Shown one piece after another: positions 30,503 to 38,972 of a stretch of 64,000 nucleotides of DNA. The first letter of the stretch is position 1. The number at the start of each line of letters is the position of its first letter. The translations under genes and the position numbers were made by a program. The notes below the pieces were generated by a model, which saw only the letters and a list, made by a program, of their open reading frames with translations, searched no databases and was not told the DNA's origin. This DNA comes from Caloramator sp. E03 (lineage in GTDB: Bacteria > Bacillota > Clostridia > Clostridiales > Caloramatoraceae): positions 930,001 to 994,000 of the forward strand of contig NZ_CP040093.1 in assembly GCF_006016075.1 (NCBI RefSeq), written 5' to 3'.

Positions 30503-31900
30503 TTATCCCCTTTCAAGATGAAGCTTATCAGCTTCTATAGGTGCAGATATTGGATATATCCCATTAAAACATCCAAGGCAAAAGTTCTTATTGCCAAGGG
30601 CTGACAAAAGCCCATCTATACTTAAATATCCAAGGCTATCAGCTCCGATTTCCTCTTTAATAGCATCAAGTTCAGCTGTAGAACCTATTAGCTCTTTTCT
30701 ATGTGGGGTATCAATCCCAAAATAGCATGGGTATTTAACAATAGGAGATGCAACCCTAAAATGTATCTCCTTTGCACCAGCTTTTCTTAAAATTTCTACA
30801 AGTTTTCTTGAGGTAGTTCCTCTTACTATTGAATCATCAATAAGAACAATCCTCTTACCTTCAACATTAACCTTTAAGGCATTTAGCTTTAATGATACTG
30901 CCTTTTCTCTAACCTGCTGATTTGGAGATATAAAAGTCCTCCCAACATACTTATTCTTAATAAGCCCTATTCCATAAGGTATATTTGATGCTTTTGCATA
31001 GCCTATAGCCGCTGCAACACCTGAATCTGGAACTCCTATTACCATATCGGCATCAGCGGGACACTGGTTATATAATATCTCTCCTGCCCTAACCCTTGAT
31101 GTATAAACATTTATCCCATCAATGGTACTGTCAGGTCTTGCAAAATATATAAACTCAAAGGCACAGGTTTCACATTTTGTCTTTTCTACAAAATTAAATG
31201 ATTTTAATCCATTTGAATCTATAATAACTACCTCTCCAGGTCTTACATCTCTTATAAACTCCCCACCTACAGCATCTATTGCACAGCTTTCGGAACATAG
31301 AATATAAGCTTCATCAATCTTTCCTATACAAAGAGGCCTTATACCATTAGGATCTCTAACTCCGATTAGTTTATCCTCTGTTAAAATAACTATTGCATAG
31401 GAGCCTTTTACTGCCTGTATTGCATCAACTACTGCCTTTTCTATTCCTTTTTTAGCTCCCCTTGCTATAAGGTTTAAAACAACCTCTGAATCAATTGATG
31501 TCTGAAATATTACTCCTCCATCCTCTAAAAGCTCCCTTACAACACCAGCATTAACAAGGTTTCCATTATGGGCTATTGCAATAGAACCAAGCTTATATTG
31601 CCCAAGAATTGGCTGGGCATTGCTTACTTCGCTTGAACCTGTAGTTGAATACCTAACATGGCCTATTGCCAAAAAGCCTTCCATTCCCCTAAAAACATCA
31701 TTTTTAAAAACTTCGCTTACAAGTCCCATATCCTTGTGACAGGTGAGTTTTTTACCATCAGATATAACTATTCCTGAACTTTCTTGTCCCCTATGCTGAA
31801 GAGCATAAAGACCATAGTATGTTATTGCTGCAACATCTGTTTTTTCCTTTGAAAATATTCCAAATACTCCACACTCTTCTTTAAATTTATCTATAATCAT
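30503..31900 (-). CDS. purF: Amidophosphoribosyltransferase
   Basis: The enzyme makes phosphoribosylamine from PRPP and glutamine, the committed step. The 465-residue precursor begins MIIDKFKEECGVFG: cleavage before Cys10 would expose the N-terminal nucleophile, as in the Bacillus enzyme. The phosphoribosyltransferase motif VLIDDSIVRGTT is present, as are cysteines for the oxygen-sensitive Fe-S cluster (including FCLGCF near the end). The start at 31900 is fixed by an AGGAGG site 6 bases upstream. Confidence 0.97.
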   Translation of the reverse strand: MIIDKFKEECGVFGIFSKEKTDVAAITYYGLYALQHRGQESSGIVISDGKKLTCHKDMGLVSEVFKNDVFRGMEGFLAIGHVRYSTTGSSEVSNAQPILGQYKLGSIAIAHNGNLVNAGVVRELLEDGGVIFQTSIDSEVVLNLIARGAKKGIEKAVVDAIQAVKGSYAIVILTEDKLIGVRDPNGIRPLCIGKIDEAYILCSESCAIDAVGGEFIRDVRPGEVVIIDSNGLKSFNFVEKTKCETCAFEFIYFARPDSTIDGINVYTSRVRAGEILYNQCPADADMVIGVPDSGVAAAIGYAKASNIPYGIGLIKNKYVGRTFISPNQQVREKAVSLKLNALKVNVEGKRIVLIDDSIVRGTTSRKLVEILRKAGAKEIHFRVASPIVKYPCYFGIDTPHRKELIGSTAELDAIKEEIGADSLGYLSIDGLLSALGNKNFCLGCFNGIYPISAPIEADKLHLERG

Positions 31901-31943
31901 AGTTTCCTCCTTAGACAAAAGCCCCTTGAGCAAAATTAAAGTA

Positions 31944-32654
31944 TTATATTTTATTTATTCTATTTAATATTTCCATATAGGCTTCCTTTACATTTCCAAG
32001 ATCCCTTCTAAATCTGTCCTTATCAAGCTTTTCGTTTGTCTTTGCATCCCAGAATCTGCATGTATCTGGTGATATCTCATCAGCAAGTATTATATCACCA
32101 TTATGCCTTCCAAATTCAAGCTTAAAATCTACAAGTTTTATTCCAAGCTCATGGAAAAATTCTTTTAAAATATCATTTACCTTTTTAGCCATATCATATA
32201 TTTTTTTAAGTTCTTCAAAGTCCGTAAGCCCTATTGCAACAGCATGAGTGTCATTTATAAGTGGATCCCCAAGGTCATCATTTTTATAGCATATTTCAAA
32301 TACTGTTGTTTTAAGCTCATAACCTTCATTAAGTCCAAGCCTCTTAGCCATGCTTCCTGCGGCTAAATTCCTAACTATAACCTCAATCGGAACAATCTCA
32401 ACCTTTCTACAAAGCTGCTCTCTATCATTTAGCTTTTTAACAAAATGAGTTCTTATTCCGTTTTTCTCCATAAGCTCAAATAATACTGATGTTATATTGT
32501 TGTTTAAAACACCTTTATCTTCAATCTCTCCCTTTTTCTCACCATTAAAAGCTGTTGCTGAATCCTTATAGTATATAACTACATAGTCATCATTATCAGT
32601 CTTATAAACCTTTTTTGCTTTTCCTTCATACATTAATTCTCTTTTTTCCATCAT
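31944..32654 (-). CDS. purC: SAICAR synthetase
   Basis: It condenses CAIR with aspartate using ATP. The 236-residue protein has the expected [14 protein letters not shown] start, [25 protein letters not shown] and [12 protein letters not shown]. The start overlaps the end of purE by 4 bp, and its ribosome binding site lies inside purE. Confidence 0.97.
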   Translation of the reverse strand: MMEKRELMYEGKAKKVYKTDNDDYVVIYYKDSATAFNGEKKGEIEDKGVLNNNITSVLFELMEKNGIRTHFVKKLNDREQLCRKVEIVPIEVIVRNLAAGSMAKRLGLNEGYELKTTVFEICYKNDDLGDPLINDTHAVAIGLTDFEELKKIYDMAKKVNDILKEFFHELGIKLVDFKLEFGRHNGDIILADEISPDTCRFWDAKTNEKLDKDRFRRDLGNVKEAYMEILNRINKI

Positions 32655-33130
32655 AACTGCACCCCTTCTTCATTTTCTTTTATAAACTTTTCTTTCATAT
32701 TCTGCCTATATAATTTAAGTTTTTCTTTTAAATCTGGGTATTTTAAAGAAAGTATCTCTACTGCAAGCATGCCTGCATTATAGCTGTTATTTATACCAAC
32801 AGTTGCAACAGGAATTGATTTTGGCATCTGAACGATTGAGAAAAGAGAGTCAAGACCATTTAAAGATGCGTTTATTGGAACACCGATAACTGGAAGTATT
32901 GTGTGGGAGGCTATAACCCCTGGAAGATGAGCAGCAAGTCCAGCCCCTGCAATTATGCATTCAAAACCTTCTTCTTCAAGCTTTTTAAGTGTTTCAAGAA
33001 GTTTCTCAGGAACCCTATGAGCAGAAAGAATTAAAGCCTTATATTCAATATTGAATTCTTTTAAAGCCTCAGCAGCCCCCTTCATAACGTCCTTATCAGA
33101 TTTGCTGCCAAAGATGATAGCAACCTTCAT
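32651..33130 (-). CDS. purE: N5-CAIR mutase, class I PurE
   Basis: The 159-residue PurE has [21 protein letters not shown] and the [10 protein letters not shown] loop. The start at 33130 has an AAGGAAGGAT site upstream and gives the standard [13 protein letters not shown]-terminus. No purK follows, so either the product is made from CO2 directly or purK lies elsewhere. First gene of the purE-C-F-M-N-H-D operon. Confidence 0.96.
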   Translation of the reverse strand: MKVAIIFGSKSDKDVMKGAAEALKEFNIEYKALILSAHRVPEKLLETLKKLEEEGFECIIAGAGLAAHLPGVIASHTILPVIGVPINASLNGLDSLFSIVQMPKSIPVATVGINNSYNAGMLAVEILSLKYPDLKEKLKLYRQNMKEKFIKENEEGVQL

Positions 33131-33281
33131 AAAAACTATCCTTCCTTTCATTTTATTGTAAAAAGATATGGATTTTAATATCTAAACTCATCCTTCTTAA
33201 AACTAATAGAAAAAAACAGTTAAAAGATTTAAATAATTTTACTAAAAATCAACTAAATCTAAGATGTATATTTATGAAATT

Positions 33282-33310
33282 ATATTATCATCACCTTAAA
33301 TCACAGTCAA
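33282..33310 (-). promoter_or_regulatory. Promoter of the purine operon
   Basis: On the minus strand TTGACT (33305-33310), a 17-base spacer and TAATAT (33282-33287) lie about 150 bases before purE. The leader between them has no recognisable purine riboswitch core, so control may be by a protein such as PurR; this is inference. Confidence 0.75.
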
Positions 33311-33438
33311 TATATTTTTATATATTTTATAATAATGTTCATATTTTAAGATATTATAATGCACAATTTTCTTTTTATATTTCGTTATATTACGTACATT
33401 ACTTTTATAACATATCTTTTGATATTATGCACACAATA

Positions 33439-33489
33439 AAAGCCATAATACTTCATAGAATTTTTTGTTCCTTGAAATATTATGGCTTT
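33439..33489 (-). terminator. Long stem-loop terminator after the HAD phosphatase gene
   Basis: A perfect 12-bp stem (33439-33450 with 33478-33489, AAAGCCATAATA) with a 27-base loop is followed on the minus strand by TTTATT. It separates the HAD gene from the purine operon promoter. Confidence 0.7.
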
Positions 33490-33509
33490 AAATTTTTATA
33501 TATATGTTT

Positions 33510-34163
33510 TTATACTGCATCTTTATTGCATTCTTCTACAATATCAACAATATCTAAAAGGCTTTTTACTCTATAATCTGGATTGTATTTTAAAAGTTCC
33601 TGTAAAGGAAGTGAGGTATACTCCACAACACAAGTTAAAGTTCCTGCATTTTTGCCACATAGTACATCAAAGGAAGTATCTCCAACATAAATTGCTTCTG
33701 AGGGGCTTATATTTAAAATTTCACAGGCCTTTTTAACGGGTTCCCCGTCTGGCTTATGCTTATTTGTATCTTCTAGGGTTATAAATACATCAAGGGGCTG
33801 TTTAATGTTTGTAACTTTAAGCCCTCTTTCAGCCATAACCTTCCTTTTAGAAGTTACAATCCCCACTTTAATATTAAGGGATTTTAGAATTTTTAAAACT
33901 TCATCTGCTCCTTCAAAGGCTCTTACCATTGAATCATGCTTTGACTCATTAAATTCTATATAGGTATTAAACATATCATGAGCTTTTTGACTGTCATATC
34001 TTGATAAAGTTGTAATTAAAGGCTCACCAAAATACCTTGTTATCTCCTCCTCAGTAACGTCTAAATTTAAATGTCTTTTATAGGTATATTTAAAAGATTC
34101 AATAATTAACCTATTAGTATTAACAAGTGTTCCATCAAAATCAAATAAAACTAACTTAATCAA
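33510..34163 (-). CDS. HAD-family phosphatase (PpaX/phosphoglycolate phosphatase-like)
   Basis: The 217-residue protein has HAD motif I LFDFDGTLVNT, motif II IVTSKR, motif III lysine near HKPDGEPVK and motif IV YVGDTSFDV, with an alpha-helical cap between. It resembles PpaX pyrophosphatases, but Gph-type activity is equally possible. The best start is the TTG at 34163, 8 bases after GGAGG; the longer frame from 34208 lacks a site. The IS target duplication ends 26 bp upstream, so its promoter probably lies within the 120-bp repeat. Confidence 0.85.
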   Translation of the reverse strand: MIKLVLFDFDGTLVNTNRLIIESFKYTYKRHLNLDVTEEEITRYFGEPLITTLSRYDSQKAHDMFNTYIEFNESKHDSMVRAFEGADEVLKILKSLNIKVGIVTSKRKVMAERGLKVTNIKQPLDVFITLEDTNKHKPDGEPVKKACEILNISPSEAIYVGDTSFDVLCGKNAGTLTCVVEYTSLPLQELLKYNPDYRVKSLLDIVDIVEECNKDAV

Positions 34164-34188
34164 AAGGCAAACCTCCAATTTAAAATTA

Positions 34189-34308
34189 ATTATATATAAT
34201 AATATCATATAAAGATATTAAAATCTAAACAAATATCTTATTTCTACCATAAATTACTCTAAATATATAACAATTGATAATTTTAATTAGTTATCAATAA
34301 CTTCCACT
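34189..34308 (+). repeat. Left copy of the 120-bp direct repeat (target duplication of the IS)
   Basis: It matches 36267-36386 over 120 bases with one mismatch (34303 T against 36381 G). It abuts the left end of the element exactly. On the minus strand it contains a plausible TTGTTT-17-TATGAT promoter for the HAD gene. Confidence 0.93.
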
Positions 34309-34346
34309 CGGGTCTTTGACAGTTGCAAGACAAAAAAAGTGCCTTA

Positions 34347-34372
34347 AAGCCTTGATATAGGCTTATTTTTTT
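34347..34372 (+). terminator. Terminator just inside the left IS end
   Basis: A 6-bp stem AAGCCT/AGGCTT with a 6-base loop is followed by ATTTTTTT. It lies before the transposase promoter region and would block read-in transcription from outside. Confidence 0.7.
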
Positions 34373-34436
34373 GTCAAATTTTAAATTTTTATAGTGCACA
34401 ATGTGTAACAATGTGTTATAATATAGATATAAATAT

Positions 34437-36167
34437 ATGAAGAGATGTGAAAAAATGAGATTACAAATTGTTAAATCAAAAAATGCAGCATCCTTATATG
34501 TAGTTAAATCTGTTTATGAAAAAGGCAAGCGTACATCAAAAGTAGTTGAGAAGCTTGGCACTTATGATGAACTTTTAAAAAAACTAAACGGACAAGACCC
34601 TATAGAATGGGGGAAGAGGTACGTTGAAGAGTTAAATAGAAAAGAAAAAGAAGAGAAAAGAGAAATATTAGTAAAATACTCGCCTGTTAAACAAATTAAC
34701 AAGGACGAACAGCATACTTTTAATGGTAGTTACTTGTTTTTACAAAAAATATATAACGAGCTTGGGCTGCAAAATATCTGTAAAAATATTTCGGATAAAC
34801 ATAAATTTAATTTTAATCTAAATTCAATACTATCAAGATTAATTTATGCAAGAATTATTTATCCATCATCTAAGCTTGCTACATACGAACTATCAAAAAA
34901 ATTTATTGAGCAGCCTGATTTTGAGCTTCAGCATATTTATAGAGCTTTAGAAGTGATTTCACAAGAAACAGATTTTATTCAGTCAGAATTATACAAGAAC
35001 AGTCTTAAAGTTTGCAATCGTAATAAAGGAGTTCTCTATTATGACTGCACCAACTATTTCTTTGAAATTGAACAGGAAGAAGGATTAAAACAGTATGGAG
35101 TATCGAAGGAACATAGACCCAATCCAATTGTTCAAATGGGACTTTTCATGGATGGAGACGGCATCCCCCTTGCATTTTGTATAAACAAAGGTAATACTAA
35201 TGAACAAGTAACTTTAAAACCTTTAGAGCAAAAAATTATATCCGAATTTGGGCTTTCAAAATTTATCATTTGTACAGATGCAGGGCTTGCATCTACAGCA
35301 AACAGAAAATTTAATAATATACAAAATCGAGCTTTTATTACTACACAATCTATTAAAAAATTAAAATCACATTTAAAAGAATGGGCGTTAGACCCCAAAG
35401 GATGGCATCTTAGCGATTCAGACAAAGTATATAATTTAAACGAAATTGACGAAGAAACAGATATTAATAAAATTTTTTATAAGGAACGCTGGATAAAAGA
35501 AGACGGGCTTGAACAAAAACTTATTGTAACATTTTCCTTGAAATATAGAAACTATCAAAGAACTATAAGAGGTAACCAAATAGAGAGAGCTCAAGAGGTT
35601 ATTGATACCAATCCTACAAAATTGAAGAAATGTAATGCTAATGATTACAAACGCTTTATTTCAAAGACTCACTGCACACCTGACGGTGAAGTAGCTGAAA
35701 AAGAATTATACAGCATTAATGCTGATTTAATAGCACAAGAGGCAATGTATGATGGTTTTTACGCAGTATGTACAAATATAAGTGATGATGCTGCCGCAAT
35801 TATAAAAATTAATAGAAGGCGTTGGGAAATAGAAGAGTCCTTCCGTATTATGAAATCAGAGTTTAAGGCAAGACCAGTATATTTAAGAAGAGATGATAGA
35901 ATAAAAGCGCATTTTACAACTTGTTTCATTTCCCTGATGATATATAGGCTATTAGAAAAAAAGCTTTCAGAAAAATATACGTGTAGCGATATTATATCAG
36001 GACTTAGAGAAATGAATTTTTATGAGATTAAGAATGAGGGCTATATTCCAATATATACAAGGACTGATTTTACAGATGATTTACATGACAAATTTGGCTT
36101 TAGAACGGATTATCAAATAATTAATATGAAACAAATGAAGAAAATTTTTAAAGACACGAAAAAATAA
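34437..36167 (+). CDS. IS1634-family transposase
   Basis: The 576-residue DDE transposase catalyses movement of the element. Catalytic residues appear as Asp203 in YYDCTNYFF, Asp281 in ICTDAGLAS and Glu464 in RRWEIEESFRIMKSEF. The first ~90 residues are lysine-rich and probably bind the ends. The frame is full-length without interruption. The ATG at 34437 is used; one at 34455 is an alternative. A TATAAT box lies at 34418-34423. Confidence 0.95.
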   Translation: MKRCEKMRLQIVKSKNAASLYVVKSVYEKGKRTSKVVEKLGTYDELLKKLNGQDPIEWGKRYVEELNRKEKEEKREILVKYSPVKQINKDEQHTFNGSYLFLQKIYNELGLQNICKNISDKHKFNFNLNSILSRLIYARIIYPSSKLATYELSKKFIEQPDFELQHIYRALEVISQETDFIQSELYKNSLKVCNRNKGVLYYDCTNYFFEIEQEEGLKQYGVSKEHRPNPIVQMGLFMDGDGIPLAFCINKGNTNEQVTLKPLEQKIISEFGLSKFIICTDAGLASTANRKFNNIQNRAFITTQSIKKLKSHLKEWALDPKGWHLSDSDKVYNLNEIDEETDINKIFYKERWIKEDGLEQKLIVTFSLKYRNYQRTIRGNQIERAQEVIDTNPTKLKKCNANDYKRFISKTHCTPDGEVAEKELYSINADLIAQEAMYDGFYAVCTNISDDAAAIIKINRRRWEIEESFRIMKSEFKARPVYLRRDDRIKAHFTTCFISLMIYRLLEKKLSEKYTCSDIISGLREMNFYEIKNEGYIPIYTRTDFTDDLHDKFGFRTDYQIINMKQMKKIFKDTKK

Positions 36168-36196
36168 AAAACATTGTTCACTTTTTTGAAAAGTAT

Positions 36197-36241
36197 AAAA
36201 GTCTGAGAGCCCTTGATATTCAATGGTTCTACAGGCTTTTT
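36197..36241 (+). terminator. Terminator after the transposase
   Basis: An interrupted stem of about 14 pairs (AAAAGTCTG and GAGCC pairing with GGTTC and CAGGCTTTT) ends in five T residues, 30 bp after the transposase stop and inside the right IS end. Confidence 0.75.
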
Positions 36242-36266
36242 GCTTCTCGCAACTGTCAAAGATGAG

Positions 36267-36386
36267 ATTATATATAATAATATCATATAAAGATATTAAA
36301 ATCTAAACAAATATCTTATTTCTACCATAAATTACTCTAAATATATAACAATTGATAATTTTAATTAGTTATCAATAACTGCCACT
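36267..36386 (+). repeat. Right copy of the 120-bp direct repeat (target duplication of the IS)
   Basis: It is 119/120 identical to 34189-34308 and abuts the right IS end. The ptsG promoter begins 31 bp beyond it, so the insertion did not separate ptsG from its own promoter. Confidence 0.93.
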
Positions 36387-36416
36387 TTTTTTAGAAAATT
36401 TGCTATAAAAAAACTA

Positions 36417-36445
36417 TTGCATATTTACTAACAAAATGATAAAAT
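36417..36445 (+). promoter_or_regulatory. Promoter of the glucose-type PTS gene
   Basis: TTGCAT (36417-36422), a 17-base spacer and TAAAAT (36440-36445) lie immediately upstream of the antiterminator leader. Confidence 0.8.
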
Positions 36446-36470
36446 AAACTCATCAAATAGATATGGCTTT

Positions 36471-36557
36471 TACGTGTTACTGATTCGATCAGGCATGAGT
36501 AAAAGTATATAAATTAGACATTAGTCTAATTTATTATATTTTTGCTCATGCCTTTTT
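36471..36557 (+). promoter_or_regulatory. GlcT-type RNA antiterminator (RAT) overlapping a transcription terminator
   Basis: The segment 36472-36500 (ACGTGTTACTGATTCGATCA and onward) matches the RAT sequence that GlcT-family antiterminators bind in ptsG leaders. Its last bases (AGGCATGAG, 36491-36499) also form the 5' arm of a terminator whose 3' arm CTCATGCCT (36545-36553) is followed by TTTTT. An extra hairpin (AAATTAGAC/GTCTAATTT) fills the loop. Binding of GlcT would prevent the terminator and permit ptsG expression when glucose is present. No glcT gene lies in this window. Confidence 0.9.
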
Positions 36558-36587
36558 AATTTTAAAAAATAAAAGGAGGAAAAAATC

Positions 36588-38102
36588 ATGTCAGCAAAAA
36601 AAGCATTTGGAGTACTACAAAAAGTTGGTAAAGCATTAATGCTACCCGTTGCACTACTTCCTGCTGCAGGTATTTTATTAGCCTTTGGTAACATGTTTCA
36701 AAATCAAGCATTCTTAGAAAAGGCACCTATGTTTGGAGCAGCAGGTGTACAAATAGTAGCTAAGGTTATGGAAAAGTCTGGAGATATAATTTTCGGTAAT
36801 CTTCCATTACTTTTCGCAGTTGGTGTTGCAGTAGGTCTTTCAGGTGGTGAAGGCGTTGCAGGACTTGCAGCAATAGTAGGTTTCTTAATAATGAATGTTA
36901 CAATGGGAATAGTAGGAGGAGTTACTTCCTCATTAGTTGGAAAAAATCCTGCTTATGCAAATGTTTTAGGAATTCCAACTCTTCAAACAGGTGTATTTGG
37001 TGGTATCATTGTAGGTCTTATAGCTTACGTATTATATGAAAAATACTATAAGATAGAATTACCTCAATTCTTAGGATTCTTTGCAGGCAAAAGATTCGTT
37101 CCAATTATTACAGCAGCTACATCAATAGTATTAGGTTTAGTGATGGTCGTTGTATGGCCTCCAATACAGCATGGATTAAATGCTTTCTCAAGCTCAATGA
37201 TTGATGCAAATAAAACTATAGCTGCATTTATATTTGGTGTTATTGAAAGAGCACTTATTCCATTTGGATTACATCATATTTTCTATAATCCATTCTGGTA
37301 TCAGTTTGGTGAATACACAAATAAAGCCGGAGAACTTATTCGTGGAGATCAGGCAATATTTATGGCTCAGCTTAAGGACGGAGTTAAATTTACAGCTGGT
37401 ACATTCATGACTGGTAAGTTCCCATTCATGATGTTTGGTCTTCCAGCAGCAGCTCTTGCTATGTACCATGAAGCAAAGCCAGAAAAGAAAAAGATTGTTG
37501 CTGGTATTATGGCATCAGCAGCACTAACATCCTTCTTAACAGGTATAACAGAGCCAATTGAATTCACATTCTTATTTGTAGCACCAGCACTTTATGCTGT
37601 ACACTGTTTATTTGCAGGACTTTCATTTATGTTAATGCACATACTAAACGTTAAGATAGGTATGACATTCTCTGGTGGTTTAATTGACTTTATACTATTT
37701 GGTGTAATACCAAACAGAACAGCTTGGTGGCTTGTAATTGTAGTAGGTTTAGCATTCTCAGTAATCTATTACTTTGGTTTTAGATTTGCTATTAGAACAT
37801 TCAACCTAAAAACTCCTGGTAGAGAAGATGATGAAGCTGAAACAGCTGCAACATCAACTACAAATTCTGAACTCGCAGCAAATATACTTGAAGCACTTGG
37901 GGGAAAGGAAAACATTAAGTACCTTGATGCTTGTATTACAAGGCTTAGAGTAAACGTAGTTGACAATAAAAAAGTAAACAAAGATAGATTAAAGCAGCTT
38001 GGTGCTGCAGGTGTAGTTGAGGTTGGCGATGGCATCCAGGCAATATTCGGACCAAAATCAGACAACATAAAGAGTGAAATAAAGAAAATAGCTGGTATAT
38101 AA
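36588..38102 (+). CDS. ptsG: PTS glucose-type transporter subunit EIICB
   Basis: It imports and phosphorylates a hexose, most likely glucose. Of the 504 residues, the first ~395 form the EIIC channel ([35 protein letters not shown]). The C-terminal EIIB domain carries the phosphorylated cysteine in [10 protein letters not shown] (Cys449). There is no EIIA domain, so a separate EIIA is needed. Expression is controlled by the RAT leader upstream, and a terminator follows at 38152. The neighbouring convergent genes are an aldolase and a glycyl-radical enzyme. Confidence 0.93.
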   Translation: MSAKKAFGVLQKVGKALMLPVALLPAAGILLAFGNMFQNQAFLEKAPMFGAAGVQIVAKVMEKSGDIIFGNLPLLFAVGVAVGLSGGEGVAGLAAIVGFLIMNVTMGIVGGVTSSLVGKNPAYANVLGIPTLQTGVFGGIIVGLIAYVLYEKYYKIELPQFLGFFAGKRFVPIITAATSIVLGLVMVVVWPPIQHGLNAFSSSMIDANKTIAAFIFGVIERALIPFGLHHIFYNPFWYQFGEYTNKAGELIRGDQAIFMAQLKDGVKFTAGTFMTGKFPFMMFGLPAAALAMYHEAKPEKKKIVAGIMASAALTSFLTGITEPIEFTFLFVAPALYAVHCLFAGLSFMLMHILNVKIGMTFSGGLIDFILFGVIPNRTAWWLVIVVGLAFSVIYYFGFRFAIRTFNLKTPGREDDEAETAATSTTNSELAANILEALGGKENIKYLDACITRLRVNVVDNKKVNKDRLKQLGAAGVVEVGDGIQAIFGPKSDNIKSEIKKIAGI

Positions 38103-38151
38103 CTAAAAACCTTAAATAATTTTTATTAGTTCAACTAAACCCCCATTAAAC

Positions 38152-38202
38152 AAACCTCCTTCTTGATAAGAATTAAATATTCAAACAAGAAGGAGGTTTT
38201 TA
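38152..38202 (+). terminator. Terminator after ptsG
   Basis: A perfect 14-bp stem (38152-38165 with 38186-38199, AAACCTCCTTCTTG) is followed by TTTTTATT. On the other strand it could also serve the aldolase operon, which ends at 38274. Confidence 0.9.
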
Positions 38203-38273
38203 TTATGTCTTAAATTCTCTTCAAACTACTTAAACTTTATAGCTGTTTAAAATTATATTTTTGAAAACAATTT

Positions 38274-38957
38274 CTACTTCAAGTTTGAAATTGTTACGCC
38301 TTTTCCAAATATACTCTCCCAATCATCATTAAAATTATCAATTGCCTTTTTAATAGCAGGCATATTTAAAGCATCATTAAGAAGAGATGGTTGAAGTGTT
38401 ACCGAATGTGCTCCACACTCAAATGCAGTACATACCTGGCTTATATTTTTAAAACTTGCAGCAAGTATTCTTGTTTTATAATTATGTTTTTCAATAATTT
38501 GAGCAAATGCTGAAATAACTTCACGTGGATTTATATCCATACTTTCCATTCTATTGAAATAAGGAGCGATAAAGTCAGCTCCACTTTCAATTGCAAGTAA
38601 TCCTTGTATCTTTGTATATATTGTTGTTGCAGTAACTGAAATATTTCTTGCCTTTAAGGTGCGAATTGCCTTTAGTCCATTTTCGGTTACTGGTACTTTA
38701 ATAAATACATTTTCATCAATATTACTTAAAATAGCTTCAGCTTCTTCCATAATGCCTTCATAGCTTTGTGATATAACTTGTATGTGAAGAGATTTATCTA
38801 TGCCAATAATGTTTCGGATTTCTTTAAAGTGATTAAAGAAATCGATTTTCCCAACAGATTTAATGATGCTGGGATTTGAAGTAACCCCTGTAATTGGATA
38901 GTACTGGCTAAAATATTTAATATCTTTTATATTAGCAGTATCAAACATAAACTCCAT
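38274..38957 (-). CDS. Transaldolase-like fructose-6-phosphate aldolase (FSA/TalC family)
   Basis: The 227-residue class I aldolase has the Schiff-base lysine in VFIKVPVTENG (Lys87), the N-terminal FDTANIKDIKYF and the GVTSNPSI motif. Family members reversibly cleave fructose 6-phosphate or 1-deoxy analogues to glyceraldehyde 3-phosphate and dihydroxyacetone or hydroxyacetone. Last gene of the DeoR-GRE-aldolase operon, 15 bp after the glycyl-radical enzyme, with an AAAGGAG start site. The pairing with the glycyl-radical enzyme repeats the E. coli pflD-talC and ybiW-fsaA arrangements. Confidence 0.92.
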   Translation of the reverse strand: MEFMFDTANIKDIKYFSQYYPITGVTSNPSIIKSVGKIDFFNHFKEIRNIIGIDKSLHIQVISQSYEGIMEEAEAILSNIDENVFIKVPVTENGLKAIRTLKARNISVTATTIYTKIQGLLAIESGADFIAPYFNRMESMDINPREVISAFAQIIEKHNYKTRILAASFKNISQVCTAFECGAHSVTLQPSLLNDALNMPAIKKAIDNFNDDWESIFGKGVTISNLK

Positions 38958-38972
38958 TTTATCAATCTCCTT

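Larger units (their letters stand above)
34309..36266 (+). mobile_element. IS1634-family insertion sequence, complete (about 1.96 kb)
   Basis: The element consists of imperfect terminal inverted repeats, one transposase gene and terminators near both ends. The left end TCTTTGACAGTTGCAAGA (from 34313) matches the reverse complement of the right end TCTTTGACAGTTGCGAGA with one difference. The outermost four bases are less well conserved. The 120-bp flanking direct repeats mark a complete, recent insertion. Long target duplications are a known habit of this family. Confidence 0.92.

Noticed and set aside
33131-33281. Purine riboswitch in the purE leader
   Set aside because: I searched the leader for the conserved purine-riboswitch core and paired loops and found nothing similar; the leader is plain AT-rich sequence.
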